A stretch of 64,000 bases of DNA from Siderastrea siderea (GCA_964030785.1 OZ034971.1:38988304-39052303); one strand, 5' to 3'; positions 12,030-24,761 are shown, counted from the first letter of the stretch. A program made the numbers and translations. Notes: generated by a model from the sequence alone, not told the origin.

Positions 12030-13700
12030 AATCTTTTATACACAACTATTTTGACTACTACGGCATTAAAGGGGACCAAATTGATGTCAATTTTCTAAAA
12101 AAAAAAAACACTCAATCAATGACGTTTTATGCCCCTGCCAAGTGCCCCTGTCTTCTTGTTTGTAACCGCGGATATGCGTACGCTTTTTCTCTACATTTAA
12201 CACTCACATCAATTGTCCGCTGTACAAAGACTTGACGTTATAGCCCCGCTGAATTTGCATTTGTATTGTATACCGTTTTCGTAGCCACAAATTTGCGTTA
12301 ATTGTACTTGTTTAACGTAATTACTAAAAATACGTTTATGAATCCATGCAGAAGGTCGTCTCTGACCTAAACTACATCGTTTTGTTTAAATGTGTCTTTC
12401 TCGCACGTTATTGATGACAAGGTAATTTTTTGCAATCTAGATCTTTCGTCCAAGGATAGAAATAAAAAAAGCTGGCTACGCACAATTTGCAGATTACTGT
12501 ATTTTTTACAAGATGCTCCTTTGTTCTTCCTGTAAACCACTTTTTAGTAGTGCCCATTTATAAGCAATTCAAAGCAGTGTCCGCTGGCGGAAAATTGCTC
12601 CTTTTCTTTCTTGTTTTCAGCATTTCAAATAACAGGCACGTTTTACTCTTCCAAGGGAGTTCAAAAACACGAGCTCCCTTTTTTCTTCCTTGTACCTGCA
12701 TGAACAGTTCTTTAAGTGGAACAAAAGATGTTAAAGATTGGAACAATCAGAGTTTCGAACACGACTGTGAATTGAGCTTGTGTGATTGGCCATTAATTTG
12801 GTACCGCGCCATATGATCTAATATAAAGATGGCACATCAGGACTTTTGTCTGAAGAGTCCTTGAATATTACTCAAGAACGTTAATGAACTAGAATATCTG
12901 CATGCAGAAGTTGAACGAAGCATCCCGATAAGTTAAAAAAATTCGAATAAGTTACTCAAAGTGAGCTTTAGAAGTTGATGACTTATTACTTATAACAGCA
13001 TCGATCTTTGATAATTTAAACCGTTTCATTCAAAACCCAGTTCTTTTCATTTGACCTGCAGCCAGGCGTGTCAAGATATCAAGTACTGCCCAGTAGCATT
13101 GTTTTGAATGGTTTACGCTTACGATTTCATCCACAGTCTTAACAGCTAGAACCACTTTGTACAGCATATTACACAAACAGTGCCACAGAAAAGTACCGCC
13201 CAGTAGCATTCAGTTGAATGGGATTTCATCCACAACCTCAAAAGCTGTAACCACCTTGTAAAGCACGAATAATAAACAGCACTACAGCTAGGAAGGTACT
13301 GCTCAATATCTTTGGAGATATTGGACAAATTTGGAGTTCCACCCATGGACGGAAAAGTTAAAACCATTCATGTTCTCTTCACTGTTTCTCGTGATGCTAG
13401 TTGGGAGAATTTGTTTCAGCATAAAGACATTTTACTTTTACGGATCATTTTCTTTGTTCTCATTCACCCTCTGTGAGTTTCATCAAGAAGTGATACTGTT
13501 AGGAGAAATTAGATGCTTGTCACAATTGGGGCTTAGAGGGTTATTTATTTACGACTGTTTGTGTTTATCCAAACTTGTCTGACGCTATTATTATGCGATT
13601 GGAAAACCACGGTAGGGAAAACAGAGCTGAAAACAAATTTTATTCCTCATGCAAACTGTCATGTAACATTATCTACGGCATTTTCGCCAGTAAAGGCTCT
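12030..13700 (+). repeat. Old local duplication, copy 2
   Basis: This is the colinear partner of 8.94-11.02 kb. It contains an additional local tandem repeat of about 115 bp at 13.08-13.30 kb: GTACTGCCCAGTAGCATT and GTACCGCCCAGTAGCATT each open a unit with a following TTTCATCCACA block. A related, more diverged unit lies at about 10.53-10.70 kb in copy 1. Confidence 0.5.
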
Positions 13701-14284
13701 TCCTGGCTCTTGAAAGGCTTGTCTTAATCGATACCTAACTGATAATTGCGGTTTCCACCAAGTACGTTAGATTGTAATTCACACTATGAACCGAGTAACA
13801 AACGCGCCTTTTGATTGATCTATTTGTGATTAAAGTACCGGACGCACCAATGACTTAATGAGTTGAAAAGGTCTACCCGTGCAGATCATCACAACGAAGA
13901 TTAAAAAAAAAACATTTCTAATTTTGCGCAGGATAACCGATATCAAAACAATATATATAACAAACAGAGTCCACTTGGCCATGCTTGTGTACTCTGAATA
14001 ACGCACAGTGGTCGTCGAAGCGTAGTAAGAACATCAGTTGCGCTGCTCGCCTACTATGCGGGCAGTTCTTTGTCACCACGTTTTACGTCATCTGTGCGTT
14101 ATCGAAGTACGCGCACGTACGCACGCTAGGCCAAATGGAATGTATTCGACAAAGCACGCGTCGCATGAACCAGCTCACGTTATCAAAATCATTTTTTTCA
14201 TACTATCCTGCTGAACTGAAAGAAGCTTATTGTTTTTCTTTAGTGAGCACATTGTATTTTTTACCAATATTCCTCCGGAAACAG

Positions 14285-14665
14285 AGAGTCTCAATGGCCG
14301 GAGTAGTTTGGATGGTTGACGGCTAAAATTATGAATATTTGACTGTTGAAGGTTATATTTTAGTTGTTTTGACTGTTGACAGTTATGAAAATATACTTTT
14401 CCCGACGATTTAACTTTAGCGTCTAGTATTTTGTATGGGTGAGTGGTGTTGTTTCCGCACGTTATCATTCCTTATGCATTGTTATATGGCAAATCAACAT
14501 TTGCTGTGCTCACTGATTAGCTTAACTTAACAACATTCTATGAGAGCTGGATAAGCTGCTGAACGACCTGAAATCCTTGATTTGAGGACTAAAATTCCCC
14601 TTTTTGACTGTTGACGGCTAGATTTTATCCCGTTTGACGGTTGATTGTTAACCAGGAGACTCTCG
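14285..14665. repeat. Motif-repeat block, possible small transposon
   Basis: The motif TTGACTGTTGACGGCTA or close variants occur at least five times (near 14313, 14339, 14366, 14603 and 14635). The block is bounded by AGAGAGTCTC on the left and GAGACTCTCGA on the right, which could be short inverted ends. No target duplication was identified. The calling of ends is tentative. Confidence 0.35.
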
Positions 14666-15987
14666 AAATAGGGTCATGCTTGAGCTCTTGTATAGCTAGA
14701 AAGCCGAATTCTATAATTCCACTCGCTGGAACATAGGGCAACATTTTTGCCAAAAAAAAATTTAGAAAGGAGTAACATATGTTAGTCGTATAATAGAAAG
14801 GGGGGTCAACTAAAGACATTTTGAGGGGATAACTGAAAACAGTAGAGATATTCGTTATTGCAAATCAATTCAGTATTGGCTCTTAAAGCAACTTTCGAGT
14901 ACAGCAATTGTAAATTCTTTAGATTTTGGTCTTGTGTAACTCTGTCGGTCATTTTTATCATTTTCTAAACGCGATTATTGGTTCTCTCGCCACTAAATCC
15001 TTTTGCGACTAGGAAAAACTGGACTACTCCTTCTTGTTTTGTTCCACATAAGTGATAATCAGCGATGTCTCTCCTCGTTGACAATTAATTAACCACTAAT
15101 ATTAAACAATGCCGGGGTTTTCATGAGCCAACAGTAAACGACAACTAGTTTTAGACAATGTCTGTTTACACACATTAATTTTCCGTTGAAATATTTGATC
15201 TGTACGGCTGTTGACGTTAAAAATGAATTGATAAATGAACACGAATGATCGTGAAGAACTGTAGACCTCTGAGGGTTGCTTTGCAGCATAATTAAGTAGC
15301 CCCAGCATTTCGGCTGTAATATCGTGAAATGCTGTGAAAAATATAGCTATGCCGCACACTGTTGTAAGTTGTCAAGAAACCAAGCCTTATTGTTGCCTAG
15401 TCTAGAAAACAATGCTTCTTCGTGTGAAGCGGAAAATGGTAACTTTTTTGCTGATAAGTTATTTTCATCTCGGCATTCTTGAAAGGTTCAATTCCTTAAA
15501 GGCCTGCGAGTGTATCGTGCTCGTTTCGTCTTCAACTAATATAAGTGCAAGAGGAACACGCGAGCGCGAGGAAGGCTGCGAATTTTCACACGAGCTTCCG
15601 TGTCCGTCCTGATGGACTATCCTATCATCGTCAAATTCCTTGAAAAAAATCTCGCAGAGATTTACTTATATTATCCACATTGATCTACTGAAACCCGGAT
15701 CGAAGATGTCGATAAAGCACGTCATCGTTTAAGAAACAACAACAACTTTTAAGTTTAAAAAAAAAAACAACTTTAAGGTGACAAATCACGCAAAGTGGAA
15801 CCTGCTAAGTTGTGTGTGTTCTGCCTTCAGTGATATACAATTACCCACGCACAGCCTCAACTTGAAACGCAAAATTCGTGATAGTAACATCACCTCCTTA
15901 TTGTTAATGTAGTTCTTTTGGCCTGATCTGACATGTCATTACGTTTATATAAAAAAAACGATATCTGTTACTTAACTGGTACAGTTG

Positions 15988-16116
15988 TATATGTTGTAGT
16001 TCAATTTTATTCTTCGTTCAATTTTTATTTTCTTTGTTTTCATGCTTTATATTAAGATGAAAAAGAACAAAGGAAAATAAAAATTGAACCAAGGATAAAA
16101 TTGAACTACAACATAT
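15988..16116. mobile_element. Hairpin MITE, about 130 bp
   Basis: The left arm TATATGTTGTAGTTCAATTT continues for about 55 bp and is matched in reverse complement by the right arm ending AAATTGAACTACAACATATA. The loop is short. The flanking bases are AT-rich, so a TA target duplication is possible but cannot be distinguished from chance. Confidence 0.6.
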
Positions 16117-16197
16117 ATATCACGATTCACAGTTTCTTTCGATTGTTTTTGAGACGTCAATATCTACATCTTATTCACACATAAAAAATAAACAGCA

Positions 16198-16307
16198 TCT
16201 TATTCGATGGTTTAACATATAATACGCACAGATACTTTGCGAGTTGCGTAGTATTGAGCAATGAGCAAAATGTCCGCGCGTATTATACGTTAAGCCATCG
16301 AATAAGA
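16198..16307. mobile_element. Hairpin MITE, about 110 bp
   Basis: TCTTATTCGATGGTTTAACA with ATAATACGC on the left is matched by GCGTATTATACGTTAAGCCA with TCGAATAAGA on the right. It is non-coding and lies about 350 bp upstream of the exon that carries the oxidase start codon. Confidence 0.6.
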
Positions 16308-16659
16308 GATTTACTATTCCACTTGAAAAAATCACGTCCAATTTTTTTTTGTGCCCTTCGGCCAGAAAACCTGTGAAACCTGGATTTTGCAGTGCAGTAC
16401 ATAATTTTACTGTGTGAATACCGTGGCGTATTTTGCAAGTTCTCTCGACCTTATATGGTAAACAGAAAGGCGCAAGAGTGGAATAATAAAACTACGTATT
16501 GAAAATGCATGAGTGACCATTTTTTCGGACCAAAATTCCTCGGTCCAAAAACATGGTCGGTCCGTCTTTTCATTAGCAGAAAAACCTTTAACATTTTGTG
16601 TCCCGTTGATGGCCGAATTAAGGGCATTCCACTGAAATGTTTTTATTATCTTTCCACAG

Positions 16660-16712
16660 AACTAGAGAAAATAAGCTGTTAATTGCTTGACTCCTACATA
16701 ACCTGTGCCGTC
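16660..16712 (+). other. 5' untranslated part of the start-codon exon
   Basis: A good acceptor (polypyrimidine tract then TTTCCACAG) precedes position 16660. In-frame and out-of-frame stops follow before the ATG at 16713, as expected for leader sequence. The exon ends at 16728 before GTATGT. Confidence 0.5.
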
Positions 16713-19700
16713 ATGTCAGTGGAAAGCGGTATGTTTGCTAAATTTATAGCTTTTTTCCTTTTCAACTTCCCTGATGCCCCTCGCTGAGTTTCATGTTCCC
16801 CACAGATGGGGACTTTGAGCTTTGTTATGCAAACTTTTCAGCTGTATTCTGATAAAACAGCCATGCAATCAGAAAGCAGACAAACGCCAATTCTTCTCGG
16901 AATTGAGAGCGTGTAATAACATCTCCTATGTTTTATTTACATACACAGGATACATTGATCTCACAGACATGTCAGGAAGTGAAGGGTGAGTGGTTTGATT
17001 CATTTTTGTTGTAGATTTGTCATTTAATTCAGTTCTTATTTACTTTGTTAAACTTGATAAAATTGAATATCAACTTGAATATACTACATGGACCTCAAAC
17101 CATAGTTAATAAAGGAATCTGGTTATGAAGCTCAGCAAAGTCCTTTGTTTTATGTTTTTGTTACCGTTTTTAGCCTTGACTGTGCACAAACAACAATAGG
17201 TTTTGAATTTTGCATGAGCAACGAACCAATAAAAATGTCACTGTTAAGTTATTCAGCCATAGTGTGCGATCGTAAAACAAAAGATTGTGCACTTTAGTAG
17301 AACTTTCAACATCTATTGCAGCACCTTTGTTATAGCCTTTGAAACTTGCAAGGTTTCATAACCAGTCCGTCGAGTAACTATGCTCAAACCAAAGTTCAGC
17401 CATATGGATATGGTTTGAATACCTGCCGCCCTTCTTTGTTATATGTTGGGACCTTGACAGTGCACAACACAACAGTTTTTGAAAGGTATACAAGCCACTA
17501 GCCAATAGGAACATGTGAGTTCGGTCATTCACTCAGTCACGGTAACTAATGGAAATAAAGCAAAAAATTGTGCACCATTGCAGTAACTCCGACATTAAGG
17601 GAGAGAAAGAATGTTGAGCACAGTTTCTTGTACAGAGAAACACTTAACAAGACAAAAGGCTGACGTACGGAGCACCAACCTTAAAAAAGAAAAGGCGAAG
17701 CGCCGACTCATTTATAGTGTATTAGGTTACTTAGGGTGGCCCTGGGCTTGCATGGAGAATGGAACTGACTTAAAAACCTGACTATTTTACATTGCATTTC
17801 TTTGTGATTCATTTTTATCTCATTACTACACGCTGGTATTGCAGGAATAAATCAGCAGAAGAATCGTCCTCTACCAGTTCAACGTATGCGACATTCGATG
17901 AGCTGATGGGTAAAGTCAGAGAGTTTGTTCGTGCGAGAGGAATTATGGTGAGAGTTTAAAATATTCCCTGAAATTCCGACCCTGGGCACTGTTTACAAGT
18001 TTGTATATGAAAGCTTCTTTTTTCGTTTCTTCTTTTACTGGCTATGATTTAGTCTGACGTAAAGCTGCTTGATGAAAAGTTGGGGGTGATTTTCTATTGA
18101 CCAAACAGGGTCCTATGATAAATCAAAACGTAAAGTAAAACACTACCCTGGAATTATCATTGATTGATGTCCCCTTGCGATGGTTGATCTTATTCTTTAG
18201 GGGAATTGTAGGCCAAAACTAGGTTTCTCGACATAGAGAGATGACAAAACGAAATTAAAAAAGCTCTACGGTTTTGTAATCTGAGTGTTATAAGCTTCTG
18301 GATATTCCGCAGTGATTTAAATTGGAAACAAACACTGCACAAGCAAAACGGTGTTATTTCGATCTTTTTGTTTAGAAGCAGAGAGCTTTCTTCATATTCG
18401 TTTTCATCTACAATCAATAGTAAAGTTGAGTTAACTAATTTATTTCTGTTTGTCAATTAATTTAAGCTGGAAGACTGTTTCCACGAGCATGATCCACTGA
18501 GGAAAGGTTATGTCATCACAAGCGACTTTAAGATAACCTGCAAGACGACATTTCAAGAGTTGCTGACGGACGAAGAAATAGAAGAAATCCAGAACCAATA
18601 CCGCGATCCGGACAACCCTAACTGCACAAACTGGCCAAAGTTTCTACACGATGCTGAATCAGGTAAGAATAATGTTCACTTTTAAAAACCATCGCATAAC
18701 TTTGGCGTCTGATCATTCAACAAATAACATCGCGTGGTACAAAATCGGAAGACGGGTATCAAACGATGTATGTAGCCCTTCCGATTTGATAATCCTCGTC
18801 TGACTTTTACCAAAGATGATAAGAAAAGCAAACAAAGTCACATTTTCTTTTTCAAAGATGACAAAACAGGCAAACAACGTCAAATTTTCATTTTAATCCA
18901 CTTACAGTGTTTTAACCACTCGAAGTGTTTAATCCGCTTGCAGAGTTGAGGCAATCAACTCGCATTTGTTTACGTTATGCCCACTCACTACACTCACGTC
19001 GTAATTACCACTAGCATCGTTCCCTTTAATTTACCACTATACTGCATGTTGTAGAAACTAATCGAAGAGTGAGAAAATAAATGATCATTTTGCCTTGCCG
19101 ATGTGTCGAAGAATAATGCACTTGGCTAAAAGATTTTCCTCAAACTATGAAATTCACAGTTGCCATAGAAGATTTGTTTCTCGCAAAGTACTGATATTCA
19201 ATTTGGGACAATGTTTCAGCCTAGGGCATTACACTGCAATACACTGGTGGCCAAAAAGGCATTACCTACTAACTTCGGTACTAGCTATCAGAAATTTATG
19301 GGCTTATGGCGGGCTGTGATTGGTCAGTGGCTATAGGATACTCTGCCTGTAAACAACACAACCGGAACAGCAGTATCGAGCGACACATTAGTCATTTATG
19401 TCGCCTGCCAGCAAAATAAACCAACGGACATTTTAAAAGACAATTAAAATGTATTTTGCAACCTCTTTTTGCCCAGACAACATTCTATTCCACTGAGTGG
19501 TAGTTATGTAAAATTAAGAAACCAATCAGGAGAACTATAATTTTATATAATCAACTATCCATTAAATTGTACATGAATGTGTAGCTGGTTTGGGCCCTGG
19601 CCGCGGTCGTCCTGTTGTTTCCGTAGAGAAAGCGTGTTATTCAGGCCTTAGCAAAGGCAAAAAGAGCTTAAGCTGTATCCCTCCCTAGTCGCTTTTTTGC

Positions 19701-22700
19701 TGCCGACATTTACATAAGTCGTTTCGCTTGCCGGAGACCACGACTATTTCAAGCCCAATCTTTTATACTTCTGGTCGTTTCAACAGGGATTAATGCTAAA
19801 CCTGAGCAGAGCAGCTCCACCAGGAACCCAGAGAAGGAAATGATACTTAAGAAAGTTGCACAATCGTTGAAGGAAAAGGCAGACATCACGAATTTGTTGG
19901 CGCGTGTTTCCTCCCAGGATTCCAAAGGGTACTTGCATATCTTTGTAATAACGCATATACGTACAAGATGATATATGTATCTGACGATATAAAAATCTTA
20001 AAGGTTTACGTAAGATATCTCCGATGGTGAGAAAGATACAGCTGATGTATAGAGCATTGGTTTTAGCTAAAAAAGGATGCGAATGTGACAAAGCCACAGC
20101 ATTGCCCGTACACTGCAAATACAGCAACCAGAGATATATATATTTCATTAACTGAATTTGTTGATTGCGTTGGTTATCATTACAGTTTTCTAATAAGTCT
20201 TCGCAACTGATGTTGCCAATGGAATCGAAAACGGTAAAGTCAACAGAGACAAGACATGATCTATCTACGCACCACATGGGTTATTAACCTCGTTCTCTGT
20301 TTTAATTTGGATTTAGTTTCAGTAATATTATTACGAAGTATAGTCTTAGTTGATACAAGATGGTTTAAATGCAAACGTTACATGTGGTAATTCTAGCACA
20401 GCTATATTTCTTAATTCCATTTTTTAAACTTAAAAATGTAGTTCAACCCTCCCGCTGTCCCCTCCCCTCCAAACCCACCCCCCCCCCCCCCATGGCTAAC
20501 GTTATTAAAGTGAATTTGTGATGTATCGTATATAAACATGCTAATGATTTCTTTTCTTTTCCTTTCTGTTCTTTTTTCCATAGGTATAAAATCGACGGCG
20601 ATGCGTTCGACACACATGCGGAAGAGCTATTTCAGCTGCTCAGTGAGGTCATTGAACAAGATGATTTAAAGGTGAGATAGACTAGGCATGCAGGGTTTAC
20701 CATAGGCTCATGAGGACCTTAGTGGTCATGCCCTGTTTTCATGAAATTGAGGCCAAGATATTAAGTGGTCTTGAATTAATGTACCGGGACATCAACTTTT
20801 ATGAGATGCTCCAAAAACGAATAAAACTTGTGGTAGAGGTGTAGTTAGCAGAGCCTGTTAACAAAAAGCCAAATAATTACTTTTACATACGCGTGTATTC
20901 TCAATAACGTTATCTTTGTTAAAATTTAAGAGCATCATGGATCTGTATACAGACGACATGGGTTTCAAATACCAAGAGTTTGCCCACGATTTGAAGGTAA
21001 GCATTCCTCTTTTTTTTCTTTTAAATCTATAGTGTATTGTTTCTTGGAGTAGAGACAGAAAACTCGTTCCTTGGAGTATGGACAGTAGACAACTGACAGC
21101 AAAGTACTGGGCTTCAAGAATGTCCACATCGGGCTGCATCATGTATACGTGAAACGATGCTGTTGACGAGAATACTCACGTAATACATTCCATTTTTTAC
21201 ACGTGAGACAAATAATAACCTTTTCCTGGTATGAAGACGACATTATATTGCTCTTCCACCCGCGTCTTTGACCTGTCTTTCCCGTTGGAGACACTTTTAC
21301 GACATTTGAGACAAGCAAAAAAACAAAGGTGTTTAGTTCAAAAAAGTATAACTTGCTGTCAAATACCGAGGGCAACACCGAACGCATTAGAGTGGATAAC
21401 CGTGATGAAACTACCTAAACAAAACGAAGCACTAACACAAGAAACCCCCTAACAATGATTTTTTGTTATGTTGCCGGCAACATAGAAGATTGCCATTTAT
21501 TCATTGTGTTGCTTCACTGCACAAATGTCACCTGTCAGTTATTGCTTCAACAGAGAAATTAGGGAGCCTAGAAAAGCGTCTTATTAATGGCAATTGACCT
21601 TCTTTGTCAAAACAGGAAATTGAACAGTGCCATAAAAAATCTCGACCGCCATCAAGAGAAAGCAAAGTTACACCATCGACAATATCATTTTCCTTGGAAA
21701 TTCCCGAACATCAAACGCGGTGTCCACCTCCAAAACTCGGTTCATCAGACATCCAGCGTAGTCGAAGGCGATTTTCCATCTCGTACGAAGTGTTGGTCTG
21801 GATTGTGTTTCTGGTCGTAACAGTATTATGCGTGGTCGATCACTTTGTTCTCAAAGGTGACGTGGTGCTCGGGAGAGGAGGAAAGCATCCAAAAAGGCTC
21901 TGGGGCACTAACATTGGCGAAACATTGACCAACATCGTGTGGGCAGTCACTGCGCGCATCATTATCACTTCTCAAAATCTTATGTTCTACACGATGCTGT
22001 GGTGCTTTCCAAACTTCATCAGCGAGATCGCTCCAAAGTGGATCACAATTGATGGTATCCGTGACGTTCATGTCCGAATTCACAGATTCGCTGGCATCTT
22101 CCTGATTGCCATTCCTTCCGTTGCCCACGTCCTCGTGATCTTTGTTCCACCTCTTATTGACGGCACCGCATTAAAATACTACCCGCCCAGTACGTTCAAC
22201 TTCAGCACCTCCCCAGATCACTTAAATTGGTCAAAGTTCTGGGATCCTGCAGCCGTACAAGGTTGGACTTTCAACGATCACACCGGGGTCCACCTGACCT
22301 CGGACGAGATTTACCGCTTCCTGCTCATGATCGTGTTATTCTGTTTCTTCTTTCCCCTGAGCAGATCCAACTACGCCAACCAAAAAAGCTACACGTTGGC
22401 CATAACCTTGCACGCGTTTGCTGGAATCTGGTATGCTATTGATAACATTCGCAAGATCACTCACGGATTGGCGCACGTGGTTAATCTGCCCATGCTCATC
22501 ATCTGGTGCGTGGACCGCGTGCTCTCCATTTGGCTTTACCGACATCATCGAGGTCGCATTGTGTGGAAGAAAGTCCTTGGGAACAACGAATACGTCGTCT
22601 TGTACGTCAAACTCAACAAGGGCGTAAAATATGCCGTTGGCGATGTTTACTATCTTCATCATCAATTCAAAGAAAGCACGGGAATGATGCCTCAGCGATC

Positions 22701-23541
22701 TCATCCCTTCACGACCTTTGCAAATTTATCACCGGATTCGACATGGGACATTGGTTTTGTGATATCGATCATGGAAGACGAAGAGCCATTGTTTTTGCCA
22801 TGGACAAACTGGCTAGCAAATGATGACCACACTTGTAGTTTGCACACATGGGGCCCTTATCGTTCTTCTGTCAGTCAGCTGTCCACCCAACTCATACAAG
22901 AGGCAGAGGGAATGCAGTCGCCGTCCCACTACCTTCTGTTCGCAACTGGATCTGGATGCGGCTATCTTCTAGATGTCCTAAGCTGCCTCGCCTACAGAAC
23001 ACAACCATCGTTTCAATGTGAAAGCCAGAGAAACAAGCACACTAAAATCAACATTTTCTACTCTGTCCGATGCAAGGCATTTTACAACTTTCTATGTAAG
23101 CCAATCGACGAGCTCCTGAGAAAGATCAGCGACAAGAACACTGCCACTGTAACTTTTAAATTCTACGTCACCAATCCAGAGCAAGAACAAGATGATTCCG
23201 ATGCAACAGACACCCAAATTCAGCTCATTAGTGGTCGAATAGATTTCGAAAAAGTTCTCAAGTCCGCCAATAAAAATTCTCGATGTTATTTTGTAGGGAG
23301 GCCGGCGATTGCCGAAAACGTGGAAAACATATGCAAGAGAAAAGGGATGAGGTTAGTGAAGGATTACACTAACGGACGGGGAAGCGAAGAAGACCGCCGT
23401 TTGCTGATAAAGTATCTTAAGATAAGCTTCTGGGTTTTATTTTTCATTATTGCCATTTGCGTTGTAGCCGGTCTTGTTATAGATGTTAGGAGCATCAAAA
23501 ATTCGCTTAATACGCATGGCTTGAATGCGACAAAGTATTGA
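16713..23541 (+). CDS. EF-hand NOX5-like NADPH oxidase / ferric reductase family protein (intact copy A)
   Basis: Coding exons inferred from GT-AG sites and phase: 16713-16728, 16949-16985, 17845-17947, 18467-18662, 19787-19928, 20584-20671, 20931-20996 and 21616-23541. All junctions keep frame and give 857 residues. Residues 1-216 are hydrophilic with degenerate EF-hand loops (for example DPLRKGYVITSD, encoded by 18467-18662, and DSKGYKIDGD). The last exon encodes the NOX/ferric-reductase part: first membrane helix near residue 275, candidate haem histidines at about 372, 387, 482 and 499, FAD motif HPFT near 579, NADPH-loop-like ATGSGCGYLLDV near 660, and VGRP near 776. By family, such proteins pass electrons from NADPH through FAD and haem across a membrane, making superoxide or reducing metal; calcium control is inferred. 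Oddities: an extra hydrophobic helix near residue 820, unusual histidine spacing, and a catalytic half in a single exon. A second in-frame ATG at 16969 would shorten it by 12 residues. Substrate is unproven. Confidence 0.75.
17110..17590 (+). repeat. Diverged tandem duplication inside an intron
   Basis: Two related blocks of about 200 bp, at about 17.14-17.30 and 17.42-17.58 kb, share a TTGACWGTGCACAA block, an AGCMAMBRACCAATA-like block and AAAGATTGTGCAC or AAAAATTGTGCAC near their ends. It lies in the intron between the exons ending at 16985 and starting at 17845. No function is evident. Confidence 0.45.
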
Positions 23542-23645
23542 TAGCCAAAGGACTAGCTGTATTAGAAGCTTTTAAAACACATTGTCGTAGAATAGGCTTA
23601 GGATCGATTTTCGCCAGGAAGTAATTGTTTTATGATTCTTTCCTG

Positions 23646-23651
23646 ATTAAA
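23646..23651 (+). terminator. Candidate polyadenylation signal ATTAAA
   Basis: ATTAAA occurs about 105 bp after the oxidase stop codon and is retained at the same place in copies B2 and C (CTGATTAAAATTCAG). This is a common variant of AATAAA. No cleavage-site evidence is available. Confidence 0.35.
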
Positions 23652-23812
23652 ATTCAGACTACATTTACTGCATGCTCATTTGTCTCAAGTTTGCTCTGAA
23701 TAACGCCTTCGAAGCGATGGATAGTCCAACAAAAAAAAACGCACGCAAAAACGTAGCTACGAAAAATGTTTCGAAATTTTTTTAATAGAAATGTCAAACC
23801 TTCGGGGCCTTA

Positions 23813-24761
23813 TGAATGGTTCAATTTTACCTGTTACCATCCCCCCCCGGGCAACCGCGGGGACAAGTCCAGCCCTTCGGTCCCGGGGGTGGGGAATTGT
23901 TTGAAGCTGTCCTGTCCCGGGGGGGGGGGGGCGGGGCAAATCGAAAATAACTTCTTGTTATTCTTGTGAAGTGCGTCACTTCTCGGTTGACGCCGGACCG
24001 CGCAGAGAAGACTGCCTAGCTATTTCCAGGGAGAATTTCTAGAATTTGTAGCAGACTGGTTAGAGAAGAGTAATCTCTCAAAATTGAAAACTGTATTCGA
24101 AGCCACTTTTATTATAAAATGATAAACGAATGTGCGTTTGATGCGTACTCGAATGGATGCTGTTCGTGACAAACAAAGAAATATTTCTTCAGGGTATTTA
24201 TGTGTATACTAAGACGACTTAAATGGACTCTATATGAAAACGGATGCATGGCCTTATATTAAATAGAGGTCTCAGTCCAGCGTTCATTCTTATGAAACAA
24301 GCTAAGAAAAACTCCTTTAAAATGCTACCATCAATTTGTTCATGGGCCTCTTGTGCGTATGTGCTATATTTAGAATAAATCATGTAGCGAAGACCATTTC
24401 TTTACTCGCTAGCCGTATGCCAGTGCGGTTGGAGGTTTTTCTTCAGTTTTTTTTTCAGATATAGTGTTCATGTTTTTATTACATTATACATGTACTGTTC
24501 TTTGTTCAAGAAACTCTAGAAAGGCGTTTAAGTTCTTGTCAAACCGTCTGGATTTGCTATTGTACGGAAATCAATAGCGCAATCTGTGTTTTGTACACAA
24601 AACAACGTATTTGTGGTCGACGAGGAGTCCCGGGGGTGGGGAAATGTCTCTTGCTGCGTGCCCGGGGGTGGGGAATAGACCGCCAAGTGAGAACAAAATT
24701 GCAAATCCCCGGGGGTATGCCCGGGGGGGGGGCATGGTAACAGATAGAATTGAACCATGCA
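23813..24761. mobile_element. PIF/Harbinger-like non-autonomous element, 949 bp
   Basis: The ends are TGAATGGTTCAATTTTACC and the near-complement ending AATTGAACCATGCA, followed inward by GTTACCAT and G/C runs. TTA flanks it on both sides (23810-23812 and 24762-24764), the 3-bp target typical of PIF/Harbinger. Both paralogous sites lack it: CGGGGCCTTAAAGGTG in B2 near 42376 and GGGGCCTTACAGGTG in C near 57955. It therefore inserted after block A separated from these copies. The interior is non-coding, with several CCCGGGGGTGGGGAA units. Confidence 0.8.

Larger units (their letters stand above)
4042..16659 (+). other. Long non-coding region, possibly intron 1 of the oxidase gene
   Basis: No protein gene was recognised in these 12.6 kb. 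The region holds a perfect short hairpin (5195-5240), a poly-G-ended transposon (5630-5972), an eroded local duplication (8.9-13.7 kb), a T/G-rich low-complexity tract (11.92-12.0 kb), a motif-repeat block (14.3-14.7 kb) and two hairpin elements (about 15.99 and 16.2 kb). Whether it is intron or intergenic depends on the tentative exon at 3980-4041. Confidence 0.35.

Noticed and set aside
19780..20277. 165-residue minus-strand open frame
   Set aside because: It overlaps an oxidase exon (19787-19928) on the other strand, recurs only as broken shorter frames in block C and has no recognisable domain.
21604..21615. Met-Ser-Lys-Gln as the true start of the oxidase
   Set aside because: These codons lie in the intron just before a clear acceptor (AAAACAG at 21609-21615). 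Upstream exons join in frame to the Glu at 21616, so that ATG is probably not the start.
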